Shown here: one piece after another, positions 44,859-53,248 of the stretch
How the letters are laid out: every line of letters starts with the position of its first letter
Numbering within the stretch: the first letter of the stretch is position 1
Assembly (NCBI RefSeq): GCF_013149785.1
Contig: NZ_JABEZU010000001.1
Span: 992,001 to 1,056,000, forward strand
Direction: 5' to 3'
Length of the DNA stretch: 64,000 nt
Source of the DNA: Isoptericola halotolerans
GTDB taxonomy: Bacteria; Actinomycetota; Actinomycetes; Actinomycetales; Cellulomonadaceae
Program-made: the position numbers and the translations under genes
The notes under the pieces: model-generated
Databases searched by the model: none
Told to the model about the DNA's origin: nothing
Seen by the model: only the letters and a program-made list of their open reading frames with translations

Positions 44859-45644
44859 ATGAGCCTGAGCCGCCAGTCCGTCGTGCCCCGCGTGCCGACC
44901 CTGCCGAAGGGCGAGGAGATCGCCGCCTACGACTCCTACCTGGAGGCGCAGAAGGCGGTCGACTACCTCTCGGACGAGAAGTTCGCCGTCCAGCACGTCA
45001 CCATCGTCGGCACCGACCTGCGGATGGTCGAGCGCGTCACCGGCCGGCTCACCTACGGCCGGGTGGCGCTCGCCGGCGCCCTCTCCGGTGCCTGGTTCGG
45101 CTTCTTCGTCGGTCTGCTGCTGACGCTCTTCGCCGGCGGGGAGGCCGGGGTGCTGATCGTCGCGCTCGCGCTGGGTGCCGGCTTCGGGCTGATGTTCTCC
45201 GTGCTGTCCTACGCCTTCACCGGTGGTCGGCGTGACTTCACCTCGCAGTCGCAGATCGTCGCCTCGACGTACGCGATCCTGTGCGCCACCGAGCAGGCGG
45301 GGGAGGCGCGGCGCATGCTGGCCGGCTCACCGAGCGGTCTCGGCAAGCGGCGGACACCCGAACGGCCGGTCGCACCCGCGGCGCCCAGCACCCCGGACCC
45401 GCGGTGGACGATGCCCGACGGCGCGCCACGCTACGGCGCCATGCGCCCCGGCGAGACGTCCGACGCCGGATCCTCGACGTCCTCCGTGGCCGGCGGGGAA
45501 GGGGACTCCCACCCGCAGCCGCCGGTCGGTGCCGAGCTGCCCGAGGACCCTGCCCGGGACGACCGGCAGCCGCCGGGCACCACGGCCGCACCGAGCTCGA
45601 CCGTGGACCCGGACGACCCGTACGCGCCGCCCCGCGACCGCTAG
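44859..45644 (+). CDS. YflT/GSP17M-domain membrane-associated stress protein
   Basis: A 261-residue protein. Residues about 20-65 match the general-stress-protein 17M domain (EEIAAYDSYLEAQKAVDYL); two hydrophobic helices rich in Gly follow (about 70-120), then a long Pro/Asp-rich disordered tail. GATACT lies exactly 6 nt before ATG 44859 with no Shine-Dalgarno, so it is probably leaderless. Divergent from mrp. Function unknown beyond the stress-protein family link. Confidence 0.82.
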   Translation: MSLSRQSVVPRVPTLPKGEEIAAYDSYLEAQKAVDYLSDEKFAVQHVTIVGTDLRMVERVTGRLTYGRVALAGALSGAWFGFFVGLLLTLFAGGEAGVLIVALALGAGFGLMFSVLSYAFTGGRRDFTSQSQIVASTYAILCATEQAGEARRMLAGSPSGLGKRRTPERPVAPAAPSTPDPRWTMPDGAPRYGAMRPGETSDAGSSTSSVAGGEGDSHPQPPVGAELPEDPARDDRQPPGTTAAPSSTVDPDDPYAPPRDR

Positions 45645-45676
45645 TCGGGCGCTCGCCGCCGCTTCATCTGATCTGT

Positions 45677-45734
45677 TCGGTACGCCGCGGCCGGGTCGGT
45701 ACTCCTGAGTACCGACCCGGCCGCGGCGTACCGA
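45677..45734. repeat. 58-bp palindrome, copy 1 (before the AbiEi/DUF559-like gene)
   Basis: 28-nt arms pair perfectly. The inner core, GGCCGGGTCGGTACTCCTGA and onward, is identical to the palindrome at 46824-46885; the outer arms differ at two positions, and both differences are compensated on the opposite arm. Confidence 0.85.
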
Positions 45735-45843
45735 CCTGACGGCATGGCACGACGTGATCAGACGTCGTCCACCGGCCGACACCGTCCACAGGACGCCAGG
45801 TGCTCGTTGCCCGCCGTGGGCACGGCGCACCAGCCTGACGGTC

Positions 45844-46806
45844 ATGATCAGACCGGGAGACCTCGTTCTCGCTCGCGACCACGACCGCAAGCAGCTGCAC
45901 CGCGCACTGCAGGATGGTGTGGTGACACGGCTCCGGGTGGGCGCCTACCTCGGTGTCGACACCGACGACGGTCGTGCGGCGTACGGCTCGCGTCGGGCGA
46001 AGGTACTGATGCGCGCGGTGCACCGGCAGCTGCGTGCCCCGCACACGTTCAGCCACCAGAGCGCAGCGCTGTGGTGGGGTTGCTCGCTGTGGAAGCACCC
46101 TGACCAGACGCACCTCGTCCAGGACTATCGGGCGTCGGGTCGCGCGGCGAAGGACGTGAAGCGGCACCGCGGGACCGTGCCGGACGACCAGCGGGCCCTG
46201 GAACGGGGGCTTCCGGTCACCACGTTGGCCCGCACGGTCGTCGACTGTGCCCTGTCCATGCATCCGATGGAGGCGCTGGTCATCGCGGACTCCGCGCTCC
46301 GCCTCCAGCCTGCTCTCGACCTGGACGAGGCGAGGGCGATCCTCGACGGGGTCCTGCGCCGCAACGGGCGGGTCCGCGCGCGGTGGGTGCTGGACCATGC
46401 GGACGGAGGTGCGGACTCGCCGTGGGAGACCTGGACGCGCTACCTCTGCCTGCGGGTCTCCCTGCCGCGTCCGCTCACGCAGGCGCCGGTCGTCACACGA
46501 CTGGGTACCTACCACTGCGACCTGGGGTGGCCCGACCACGGCGTCTACGTCGAGTTCGACGGGCGGGTGAAGTACCTCGACGACGGCGTCCGCCGTGGCC
46601 ACGACGCACGCGAGGAGCTGCTCCGGGAGAAGCGCCGGACCGACGCGCTGCACGAGGCAGGGGTGCTTCCGGTGCGGGTCATGGCCGGTGACGCCAGACC
46701 GGCTCCCGGCACGGAGACGGTGCTGCAGCGGATCGCCCGCCGCTTCCCGGCACCGGTGCGGCGACAGCTCCGGGTGGTGCCCTTCCTCCCGCCGCCGGTG
46801 ATCTGA
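45844..46806 (+). CDS. AbiEi-like/DUF559-like protein with possible nuclease fold
   Basis: A 320-residue protein of unknown role. The N-terminus (about 5-60) looks like the winged-helix region of AbiEi-type antitoxin proteins; TTLARTVVDCALS follows near residue 125. The C-terminus has CDLGWPDHGVYVEFDGRVKY and a later RVMAGD, resembling the Asp...Glu-x-Asp/Lys pattern of the DUF559/Vsr-like restriction-endonuclease fold. The start ATG 45844 is chosen because the upstream extension is low-complexity. No partner toxin gene is adjacent. It is bracketed by two matching palindromes. Confidence 0.7.
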   Translation: MIRPGDLVLARDHDRKQLHRALQDGVVTRLRVGAYLGVDTDDGRAAYGSRRAKVLMRAVHRQLRAPHTFSHQSAALWWGCSLWKHPDQTHLVQDYRASGRAAKDVKRHRGTVPDDQRALERGLPVTTLARTVVDCALSMHPMEALVIADSALRLQPALDLDEARAILDGVLRRNGRVRARWVLDHADGGADSPWETWTRYLCLRVSLPRPLTQAPVVTRLGTYHCDLGWPDHGVYVEFDGRVKYLDDGVRRGHDAREELLREKRRTDALHEAGVLPVRVMAGDARPAPGTETVLQRIARRFPAPVRRQLRVVPFLPPPVI

Positions 46807-46823
46807 GCCGATCGACCAGATCG

Positions 46824-46885
46824 GTTCGGCACGACGCGGCCGGGTCGGTACTCCTGAGTACCGACCCGGCCGCGTCGTGCCGAAC
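46824..46885. repeat. 62-bp palindrome, copy 2 (after the AbiEi/DUF559-like gene)
   Basis: 30-nt perfect arms around a 2-nt centre, 18 nt after the gene stop and before the convergent aminopeptidase gene. It shares its core with 45677-45734. Confidence 0.85.
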
Positions 46886-46916
46886 TGACGAGGCACCCGG
46901 CCCCGCCGGAAGAGGC

Positions 46917-48461
46917 TCAGCCGCGCAGTCGCGCCATCCAGGCCTCGACGTCCTCCGGGCGGCGGGGCAGCGCCGCGGAGAGGTTCTCGTTGCCGTCGGC
47001 GGTGACCAGCACGTCGTCCTCGATGCGCACGCCGATGCCGCGGTACTCCTCGGGCACGGCGAGGTCGTCGGCCTTGAAGTAGAGACCGGGCTCGATGGTG
47101 AAGACCATGCCGGGTTCCAGCACGCCGTCGAGGTACATCTCGCGACGGGCCTGCGCGCAGTCGTGCACGTCCAGCCCCAGGTGGTGGGAGGTGCCGTGGA
47201 CCATCCACCGACGGTGCTGCTGTCCCTCGGGGGTCAGCGCCTCGGCGGCCGGCACCGGCAGCAGGCCCCACTCCTCGAGCCGGGCGGCGATGACCTCCAT
47301 CGCGGCGGCGTGCACGTCACGGAACCGCGCCCCCGGCCGGGCGACGGCGAACGCGGCGTCCGCGGCGTCGAGCACGGCGGTGTAGATCTTGCGCTGCACG
47401 TCGGTGTACTCCCCGTCGACCGGGAGCGTGCGGGTCACGTCGGCGGTGTAGAGCTCGTCGATCTCGACCCCGCCGTCGAGCAGCACCATCTCGCCGGAGC
47501 GGACCTCACCGTCGTTGGTGATCCAGTGCAGCGTGGTGGCGTGCTCGCCGGCGGCGGCGATCGTCTCGTAACCCACGGCGTTGCCCTCGAGCCGGGCGTG
47601 CGCGTCGAACGTGGTCTCGATGACTCGCTCGCCGCGACGGTGCCCCACCGCGCGGGGCAGGACCCGGACCACGGCCTCGAACCCTTCGATCGTGCGGTCG
47701 ACGGCGGTCCGCATCAGCTCGATCTCGAGCTCGTCCTTGACCAGCCGCAGCTCGGAGGCCGCCTCGGCCAGGGACTCGTCCGACGCCGTCTCCTGCGTCC
47801 CGGCCTCGGTGCGGATCGCCTCGACCAGCGCGGCGATCTCGTCGTCGGCCTCGGTGACGACCAGCACCTGCACGCCGTCGGCGCCCACGTCCTTGGCGAG
47901 CGCCTCGCGGAGCTCGTCGACGTGCCGTGCCTCGATGCCCGTCAGCGTCGTGACGTCGTCGAGGCTGGGGCGTGCGCCGACCCAGAACTCGCCGTAGCGG
48001 GAGTCCGCGTAGAACTCCTCGGTGTCGCGGGGCGCCAGGGGGCGGACGTACAGCACGGCGTGGTGGTTCGAACCGGTGCCGTCCGCGCCGGGGTCACCCT
48101 CGCCCTCCGCGACCGGGTGCAGCACCAGCACGGCGTCGGGCTCCTGGTCGGTCCCGAGGCCGGTGAGATGGGCGAACGCGGAGTGCGGCCGGAAGCGGTA
48201 GTCGGTGTCGTTGGACCGCTGCTTGAGAGGTCCGGCAGGGAGCACGAGCCGGGCCCCCGCGAAGCGCGCGGACAGCCGTGCGCGGCGACCGGCGGTGAAC
48301 GGCACCGCCCGACCGGGTGTGATGCCGAGCTCGGGACGCGGGCCCCACTGCGAGGTGATGAAGTCCTTGAACGCCTGCGAGTCGGGGCGGTGGGAACGGT
48401 TGCTCCCACGGTCCTCGACCGTCTCGTCGGTGGTCTCGTCGACCGGGGTGGTGTCGCTCAT
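46917..48461 (-). CDS. pepP: Xaa-Pro aminopeptidase (aminopeptidase P)
   Basis: A 514-residue pita-bread metallopeptidase that removes N-terminal residues before proline. Metal ligands are visible: Asp in LLDGGVEID, Asp in YTADVTRT, His in HGTSHHLGLDVHD, Glu in FTIEPGLY and Glu in VRIEDDV. The start at 48461 is preferred because GGTGGAGG lies about 9 nt upstream; ATG 48470 is too close to it. The N-terminal domain has the usual aminopeptidase P substrate-binding region. Confidence 0.93.
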   Translation of the reverse strand: MSDTTPVDETTDETVEDRGSNRSHRPDSQAFKDFITSQWGPRPELGITPGRAVPFTAGRRARLSARFAGARLVLPAGPLKQRSNDTDYRFRPHSAFAHLTGLGTDQEPDAVLVLHPVAEGEGDPGADGTGSNHHAVLYVRPLAPRDTEEFYADSRYGEFWVGARPSLDDVTTLTGIEARHVDELREALAKDVGADGVQVLVVTEADDEIAALVEAIRTEAGTQETASDESLAEAASELRLVKDELEIELMRTAVDRTIEGFEAVVRVLPRAVGHRRGERVIETTFDAHARLEGNAVGYETIAAAGEHATTLHWITNDGEVRSGEMVLLDGGVEIDELYTADVTRTLPVDGEYTDVQRKIYTAVLDAADAAFAVARPGARFRDVHAAAMEVIAARLEEWGLLPVPAAEALTPEGQQHRRWMVHGTSHHLGLDVHDCAQARREMYLDGVLEPGMVFTIEPGLYFKADDLAVPEEYRGIGVRIEDDVLVTADGNENLSAALPRRPEDVEAWMARLRG

Positions 48462-49347
48462 GGCACTCATCCTCCACCTGCAGCACCGCCGGCGCCGCCC
48501 GGCGGTCACGTCGGGCGAACTCGTCCAGGGCGCGGATCAGCGTGCCGTTGAAGGCGGCCGGTGCGTCGGAGTTGACGTCGTGCCCGGCCTGGGGGACGAC
48601 CACGAGGGCACCGTGCGCGGCCGCGGCCAGGTGCCGGGACTCCTCGAGGCGCATCCGGTCGCGAGCGCCGTTGACGAGCCAGACGGGCGCGCGGATGGCA
48701 CGCACGTCGTCCACCGACGACCGGCCGACGAGACCGGTCAGCGCGTCGGTCACGACGTCCCACCCCGGACGGTAGGACGAGGGCCACGGCGCCCGCAGGG
48801 CGGGCACGTCGGTCCCGCCCGCCGGGCTCCGGCCGGCGGACCAGGTGCGGCGCCAGCCCCGGGCGAGGGAATGCCGCGCCGTCGTCGTGCCCGACACGGC
48901 CAGCCGCGCGGCGTCCCGGAACAGGGCCAGTGGCTTGCCACGCGGGTCGGTGCTGCAGCCGGCCGCGACGACGCCCGCGAGCCGTGGGCCGTCCGCACCC
49001 CGGCCGCGCTGGTGCTGCGCTGCCCACGCCAGCGAGACGTAGCCGCCGAGCGAGAGCCCGACCACGGCGACCGGAGCGCCTCGGGCGAACGAGGCGGCCG
49101 CCTCGTCGAGCACCTCGAACGCCCGGGGCATGGAGAACCGTTCGGCGCGCAGCGTTCCGTGCGCGGGCAGATCGACGGCGAGCGCGTCGTGACCCTCCCG
49201 ACGTACGTGGTCGACCTGTTCCCGCCAGATCGCCGACGACGTGCGCATGCCGTGCACGAAGACGACGCCGGTCCGCGGCGTCGGTGGGTGCGCGGTGGGC
49301 GGGTACGTGGCGTGCTGGTGCGTCGTGGGCAGGTCCATCACCTCCAT
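48094..49347 (-). CDS. Alpha/beta-hydrolase; frame runs into pepP
   Basis: The first 285 or so residues are a normal alpha/beta-hydrolase: VVFVHGMRTSS oxyanion loop, VVGLSLGGYVS (nucleophile Ser), RAPVWLVNGARDRM with the acid, and PQAGHDVNSDAP with the His. A natural end is expected near 48506, where the domain finishes (ALDEFARRD). In this frame there is no stop until 48094, giving about 368 nt of out-of-frame overlap with pepP; one frame over, TGA occurs at 48506. A recent frameshift or sequencing error near the 3' end is likely. Start is ATG 49347 or 49338. Confidence 0.6.
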   Translation of the reverse strand: MEVMDLPTTHQHATYPPTAHPPTPRTGVVFVHGMRTSSAIWREQVDHVRREGHDALAVDLPAHGTLRAERFSMPRAFEVLDEAAASFARGAPVAVVGLSLGGYVSLAWAAQHQRGRGADGPRLAGVVAAGCSTDPRGKPLALFRDAARLAVSGTTTARHSLARGWRRTWSAGRSPAGGTDVPALRAPWPSSYRPGWDVVTDALTGLVGRSSVDDVRAIRAPVWLVNGARDRMRLEESRHLAAAAHGALVVVPQAGHDVNSDAPAAFNGTLIRALDEFARRDRRAAPAVLQVEDECHERHHPGRRDHRRDGRGPWEQPFPPPRLAGVQGLHHLAVGPASRARHHTRSGGAVHRRSPRTAVRALRGGPARAPCRTSQAAVQRHRLPLPAALRVRPSHRPRDRPGARRRAGAAPGRGGRG

Positions 49348-49434
49348 GGTGTCCCGCGGTCCTATGGATCTCGCGGCCCGGCTCGGGGGGCCCGGTGAAG
49401 AGGTTGTGATCGCCTCCGTCCGTACACTTGGCGC

Positions 49435-50286
49435 GTGATCGACCTCCACACGCACTCGCGGGCCTCCGACGGGACGGACAGCCCCCGTCAGGTCATGGAG
49501 GCCGCCTCGGCCGCCGGGCTGACCACGGTCGCGCTGACCGACCACGACTCGACGAGCGGCTGGGCCGAGGCCGCCGCCTGCGTGGGGAGCACGGGGGTGG
49601 CGCTGGTGCGGGGTGCGGAGATCTCCACACGGGTCGCGGTGCCCGACGGCGGCATCAGCGTGCACCTGCTCGCCTACCTGCACGACCCGGCCCACCCCGC
49701 GCTCGTCGCCGAGCTGGCGCGCACGCGCGACGACCGGCTCGTGCGGGCGCGCACGATGGTCGACCGGCTGGCCGCAGACTTCCCGCTCACGTGGGAGGAC
49801 GTCGTGGCGCACACGCACGGTGACGCCACGGTCGGGCGACCGCACATCGCGGACGCGCTCGTGGCGGCCGGCGTCGTCGGGCACCGCGACGAGGCCTTCG
49901 CCACCATGCTGCACCCCGGCACCCCGTACTACGTGCCGCACTACGCCCCTGACACGGCCGAGGCCGTGCGCGCGGTCCTGGCGGCCGGCGGAGTGCCGGT
50001 GATGGCGCACCCCCGAGCGGGCAAGCGCGGTCGCGTCGTCACCGAGGCGACGATCGCCGAGCTGGCGGAGGTCGGGCTGGCGGGGATCGAGGTCGACCAT
50101 CGTGACCACGACGAGGCGGACCGTGCACGGCTGCGCGAGCTGGCCGCCGAGCTGGACCTGCTGATCACCGGGTCGAGCGACTATCACGGCGCCGGCAAGC
50201 TCAACCGGATCGGCGAGAACACGACCGAGCCGGAGGTGCTGGCCGAGATCGAGCGACGCGGAGGGCTGGAGGTGCTGCGACCGTGA
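49435..50286 (+). CDS. PHP-domain phosphoesterase (RNase AM/TrpH type)
   Basis: A 283-residue metal-dependent phosphatase. MIDLHTHSRASDGT, ALTDHDSTSGW, GAEIS, GRPHIADAL, MAHPRAG and GSSDYHG carry the PHP metal ligands. Relatives hydrolyse nucleoside 3',5'-bisphosphates or trim RNA 5' ends. GTG 49435 follows TACACT by exactly 6 nt with no ribosome-binding site, a leaderless start. It overlaps marC by GTGA. Confidence 0.9.
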   Translation: MIDLHTHSRASDGTDSPRQVMEAASAAGLTTVALTDHDSTSGWAEAAACVGSTGVALVRGAEISTRVAVPDGGISVHLLAYLHDPAHPALVAELARTRDDRLVRARTMVDRLAADFPLTWEDVVAHTHGDATVGRPHIADALVAAGVVGHRDEAFATMLHPGTPYYVPHYAPDTAEAVRAVLAAGGVPVMAHPRAGKRGRVVTEATIAELAEVGLAGIEVDHRDHDEADRARLRELAAELDLLITGSSDYHGAGKLNRIGENTTEPEVLAEIERRGGLEVLRP

Positions 50287-50918
50287 GCGACATCATCGAC
50301 CTGACGCTCTTCACCCAGGCCTTCGTCACGCTCTGGGTGATCATGGACCCGCCCGGCACCATCCCGGTGTTCCTCGCGCTGACGTCGACCATGGGGTCCA
50401 AGCAGCGCAGCCGGGCGGCACTGCAGGCGGTCCTGGTGGCGTTCGGCGTCATCGTGACGTTCGCGCTGTTCGGTCAACAGCTCTTGCAGTACATGGGCAT
50501 CTCGTTGGCGGCCCTGCAGGCCTCGGGCGGTCTGCTGCTGCTCATCGTCGCCATGCAGCTCCTCACCGGGAAGTTCGACTCCGGAGAGGCGACGGCCGCG
50601 ACCCCCGGCGCGAACGTCGCGCTGGTGCCCCTGGGGACGCCGCTCCTGGCGGGCCCGGGGGCCATCGTGGCGACGATGGTGTTCGTGCAGCAGGCGCGGT
50701 CGGACGACGGCGGGGTGCCGGCGATCGTGGCCATCTCGGTCGCGATCGTGCTGGTGCACGTGTCCCTCTACCTGGCGATGCGCTTCGCCGACGTCCTGCA
50801 CCGCGTGCTCAAGGACTCCGGTGTCACCCTCATCACGCGCATCGCCGGCATCCTGCTCGCGGCGATCGCGGTGCAGCAGATCGCCGACGCGATCGTGGAG
50901 TTCGTGCGCACGGCCTGA
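50283..50918 (+). CDS. MarC-family integral membrane protein
   Basis: A 211-residue protein with six membrane helices; WVIMDPPGTIPVFLAL and LVPLGTPLLAGPGAI are family blocks. Despite the name, no role in drug resistance is established for MarC. It starts in the GTGA overlap with the PHP gene and is therefore translationally coupled to it. Confidence 0.9.
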   Translation: MSDIIDLTLFTQAFVTLWVIMDPPGTIPVFLALTSTMGSKQRSRAALQAVLVAFGVIVTFALFGQQLLQYMGISLAALQASGGLLLLIVAMQLLTGKFDSGEATAATPGANVALVPLGTPLLAGPGAIVATMVFVQQARSDDGGVPAIVAISVAIVLVHVSLYLAMRFADVLHRVLKDSGVTLITRIAGILLAAIAVQQIADAIVEFVRTA

Positions 50919-50945
50919 TCCGCCGGACCTGACCGGTCGCCGCAC

Positions 50946-51242
50946 CTACACCGAGGTCGCCAGCGTGACCGTGACGGGGTCACCGCCGCCGAGACCTTCG
51001 GCCCGGCGGACCGCCTTCTTCATCGGCAGCACGTAGCCGTCCTGTTCCTTGGACGGGAAGACCGAGGTGTGCCACGTCGTCGTCCCGACGGTGACCCGGA
51101 CCCGGATCGACCCGAAACCACGCGGTGGCAGGGGCAGGTCCGCGAGCAGGTCCGACTCGTCCGGCGGCACCGTGACGAACCACCAGGAGTCGTCCTGACG
51201 GGCCTGCCACTGCCACAGCGGTGCGGTGAAGGACAGCTCCAT
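50946..51242 (-). CDS. DUF1905-domain protein
   Basis: A 98-residue beta-rich protein (WWFVTVPPDESDLLADL; GFGSIRVRVTVGTTTWHTSV) matching the DUF1905 family of unknown function. The start at 51242 is chosen because TAGGGT lies 7 nt upstream without a Shine-Dalgarno, as in other leaderless genes here. It converges with marC with a 27-nt gap. Confidence 0.85.
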   Translation of the reverse strand: MELSFTAPLWQWQARQDDSWWFVTVPPDESDLLADLPLPPRGFGSIRVRVTVGTTTWHTSVFPSKEQDGYVLPMKKAVRRAEGLGGGDPVTVTLATSV

Positions 51243-51263
51243 GCGCCCCACCCTAGCCAGGAG

Positions 51264-51327
51264 GTGTCGGACAGGAGCGTGGGCCCGCGCTCCATCTGGA
51301 GCACGGGCCCACGCTCCTGTTCGACAC
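51264..51327. terminator. Long hairpin at the 3' end of the DEAD-box gene
   Basis: 31-nt arms (51264-51294 and 51297-51327) pair with two imperfect positions. The inner sequence CAGGAGCGTGGGCCCG resembles the 8799 and 11352 palindromes. It lies 12 nt past the helicase stop. Confidence 0.7.
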
Positions 51328-51338
51328 GCGAGGTGCGA

Positions 51339-53018
51339 TCAGCTCTCTGCGGGAGCGGACGGCGCGGCGTCACCCGCACCCGTGCCGCTCCGCGTGCGCC
51401 GACGCCGCCGACGACGGCGCTGGCCGTCGCCGGGTCCCTCACCGGCGGGAGCGGACTCCTCGGCGCGCGCCTCGCCGTCGGGCCGGGTGGCGCCGGAGCG
51501 GCGCGCCTCGCCGTCGGGCCGACCGCCGCGCCCGCTGTCGCGACGGTCACGACCGCCGCGCCCGCCGTCACGACCGCCGCGCCCGCGCTCGCCGCCCTGG
51601 CCGCGGCCGCCGTCGCGGGGCCCGGCCGTCCGCTTGCCGGTCTCACCGAGGTCCTCGAGCTCCTCGGCGTCGAGCCCGCCGAGCTTCTGGGCGTTCTTCG
51701 GCAGCCGGCCCTTGGTGCCCTCGGGGATCCCGAGGTCGGAGAACAGGTGCGGCGACGACGAGTACGTCTCGACCGGCTCGGGGAAGCCGAGGTCGAGGGT
51801 GCGGTCGATCATCTGCCAGCGGGGCACGTCGTCCCAGTCGACGAACGTGATGGCGGTGCCCTTGTTGCCGGCACGGCCGGTACGCCCGATGCGGTGCAGG
51901 TAGGTGCGCTCGTCCTCGGGGCACTGGTAGTTGATCACGTGCGTGACGTCCGTGACGTCGATCCCACGGGCGGCGACGTCGGTGGCCACGAGGACGTCGA
52001 TGTTGCCGTGCCGCAGCGCGCGCAGCGCCTGCTCGCGCGCCCCCTGGCCGAGGTCGCCGTGGATGGCGCCGGCGGCGAACCCGCGGCTGCGCAGCTCGTC
52101 GGAGACCTTGGCCGCGGTGCGCTTGGTGCGGGCGAACACGATCGTGCGACCGCGGCCCTCGGCCTGGAGGATGCGGGCCAGCACCTCGACCTTGTCCAGG
52201 GCGTGAGCCCGGTAGACGACCTGACGGGTGTTCTTCACCGTCGCGCCGTCGTCGTCCGGGTCCGCCGCGCGGATGTGCGTCGGCTGCGACATGTAGCGCC
52301 GGGCCATGGAGACGACCGGTCCGGGCATGGTGGCGGAGAAGAGCATGGTGTGGCGCACGGCGGGGGTGCGGGACAGGATCTTCTCGACGTCGGGCAGGAA
52401 GCCGAGGTCGAGCATCTCGTCGGCCTCGTCGAGCACCACGGTCGCGGCGCGCGTGAGGTTGAGGTGGCCCTGGTTGAGCAGGTCGACCATGCGGCCCGGC
52501 GTGCCCACCACGACCTCGACGCCGGTGTTCAGCGTCTCGATCTGCGGCTCGTACGCGCGGCCGCCGTAGATCTGCACGATGCGGACGCTGCGGTGCTTCG
52601 AGGCGGTCTCCAGGTCGCGCGCCACCTGCGAGGCCAGCTCGCGGGTGGGGGCGACGACGAGCGCCTGCGGCTTGCCGGGGGCGGGCAGCTCGTCGAACCC
52701 GGGCTCGCCGGGCGCGACGACACGGTGCAGCAGCGGCACGCCGAAGCCGAGCGTCTTGCCCGTACCGGTCTTGGCCTGGCCGATGATGTCATGGCCCTGC
52801 AGGGCGACCGGGAGCGTCATCGCCTGGATGGGGAAGGGGTGGGTGATGCCGGAGTCGCTGAGGGCCCGGACGATCTCCTCGCGGACGCCGAAGTCCGCAA
52901 AGCTCACGTCCTGGGCCTGGATGGCCGCTGCGCTCGAGTAGTCGAGGTCGCCGATGGGCTGGTCGCCGTCGACGGGAGCGGCGGAGGCGCCGTCCGGGGT
53001 GATGTCTGTGGTGGTCAC
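51339..53018 (-). CDS. DEAD-box ATP-dependent RNA helicase
   Basis: A 559-residue RNA helicase. Motifs in order: the Q-motif region PFPIQAMTLP, AKTGTGKT (I), PTRELA (Ia), VVLDEADEMLD (II), LFSATMPG (III), ATDVAARGID and HRIGRTGRAG (V, VI). The C-terminal 110 residues are an Arg/Gly-rich tail (GGRGQGGERGRGG), expected to bind RNA without specificity. GTG 53018 has GAAGG upstream; longer in-frame extensions are not supported. Confidence 0.93.
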   Translation of the reverse strand: MTTTDITPDGASAAPVDGDQPIGDLDYSSAAAIQAQDVSFADFGVREEIVRALSDSGITHPFPIQAMTLPVALQGHDIIGQAKTGTGKTLGFGVPLLHRVVAPGEPGFDELPAPGKPQALVVAPTRELASQVARDLETASKHRSVRIVQIYGGRAYEPQIETLNTGVEVVVGTPGRMVDLLNQGHLNLTRAATVVLDEADEMLDLGFLPDVEKILSRTPAVRHTMLFSATMPGPVVSMARRYMSQPTHIRAADPDDDGATVKNTRQVVYRAHALDKVEVLARILQAEGRGRTIVFARTKRTAAKVSDELRSRGFAAGAIHGDLGQGAREQALRALRHGNIDVLVATDVAARGIDVTDVTHVINYQCPEDERTYLHRIGRTGRAGNKGTAITFVDWDDVPRWQMIDRTLDLGFPEPVETYSSSPHLFSDLGIPEGTKGRLPKNAQKLGGLDAEELEDLGETGKRTAGPRDGGRGQGGERGRGGRDGGRGGRDRRDSGRGGRPDGEARRSGATRPDGEARAEESAPAGEGPGDGQRRRRRRRRTRSGTGAGDAAPSAPAES

Positions 53019-53248
53019 TGGTGCCTTCGCATGTCGTCGGCGCGACGGACCACGATGCTGCCCGAAGGGCTTGCCGCGGGTCGCACGCAGCGCCGAGGTG
53101 GTCGGCAGCCGATCGCGAAAGTACATCGCGCGGTGAGCGCGGAGGGTCTGCATCGAGACGACCGGGCAACCGAAGTACCACACCATGGTATCGGAACGCA
53201 CGCCGATCGGCGGGAGGTGTCGGTCACCGTGCCACCTATCCTGGTGCG

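Noticed and set aside
45844-46806. Complete AbiE-type toxin-antitoxin system
   Set aside because: Only an AbiEi-like N-terminus is seen; no AbiEii-type nucleotidyltransferase toxin gene is adjacent.
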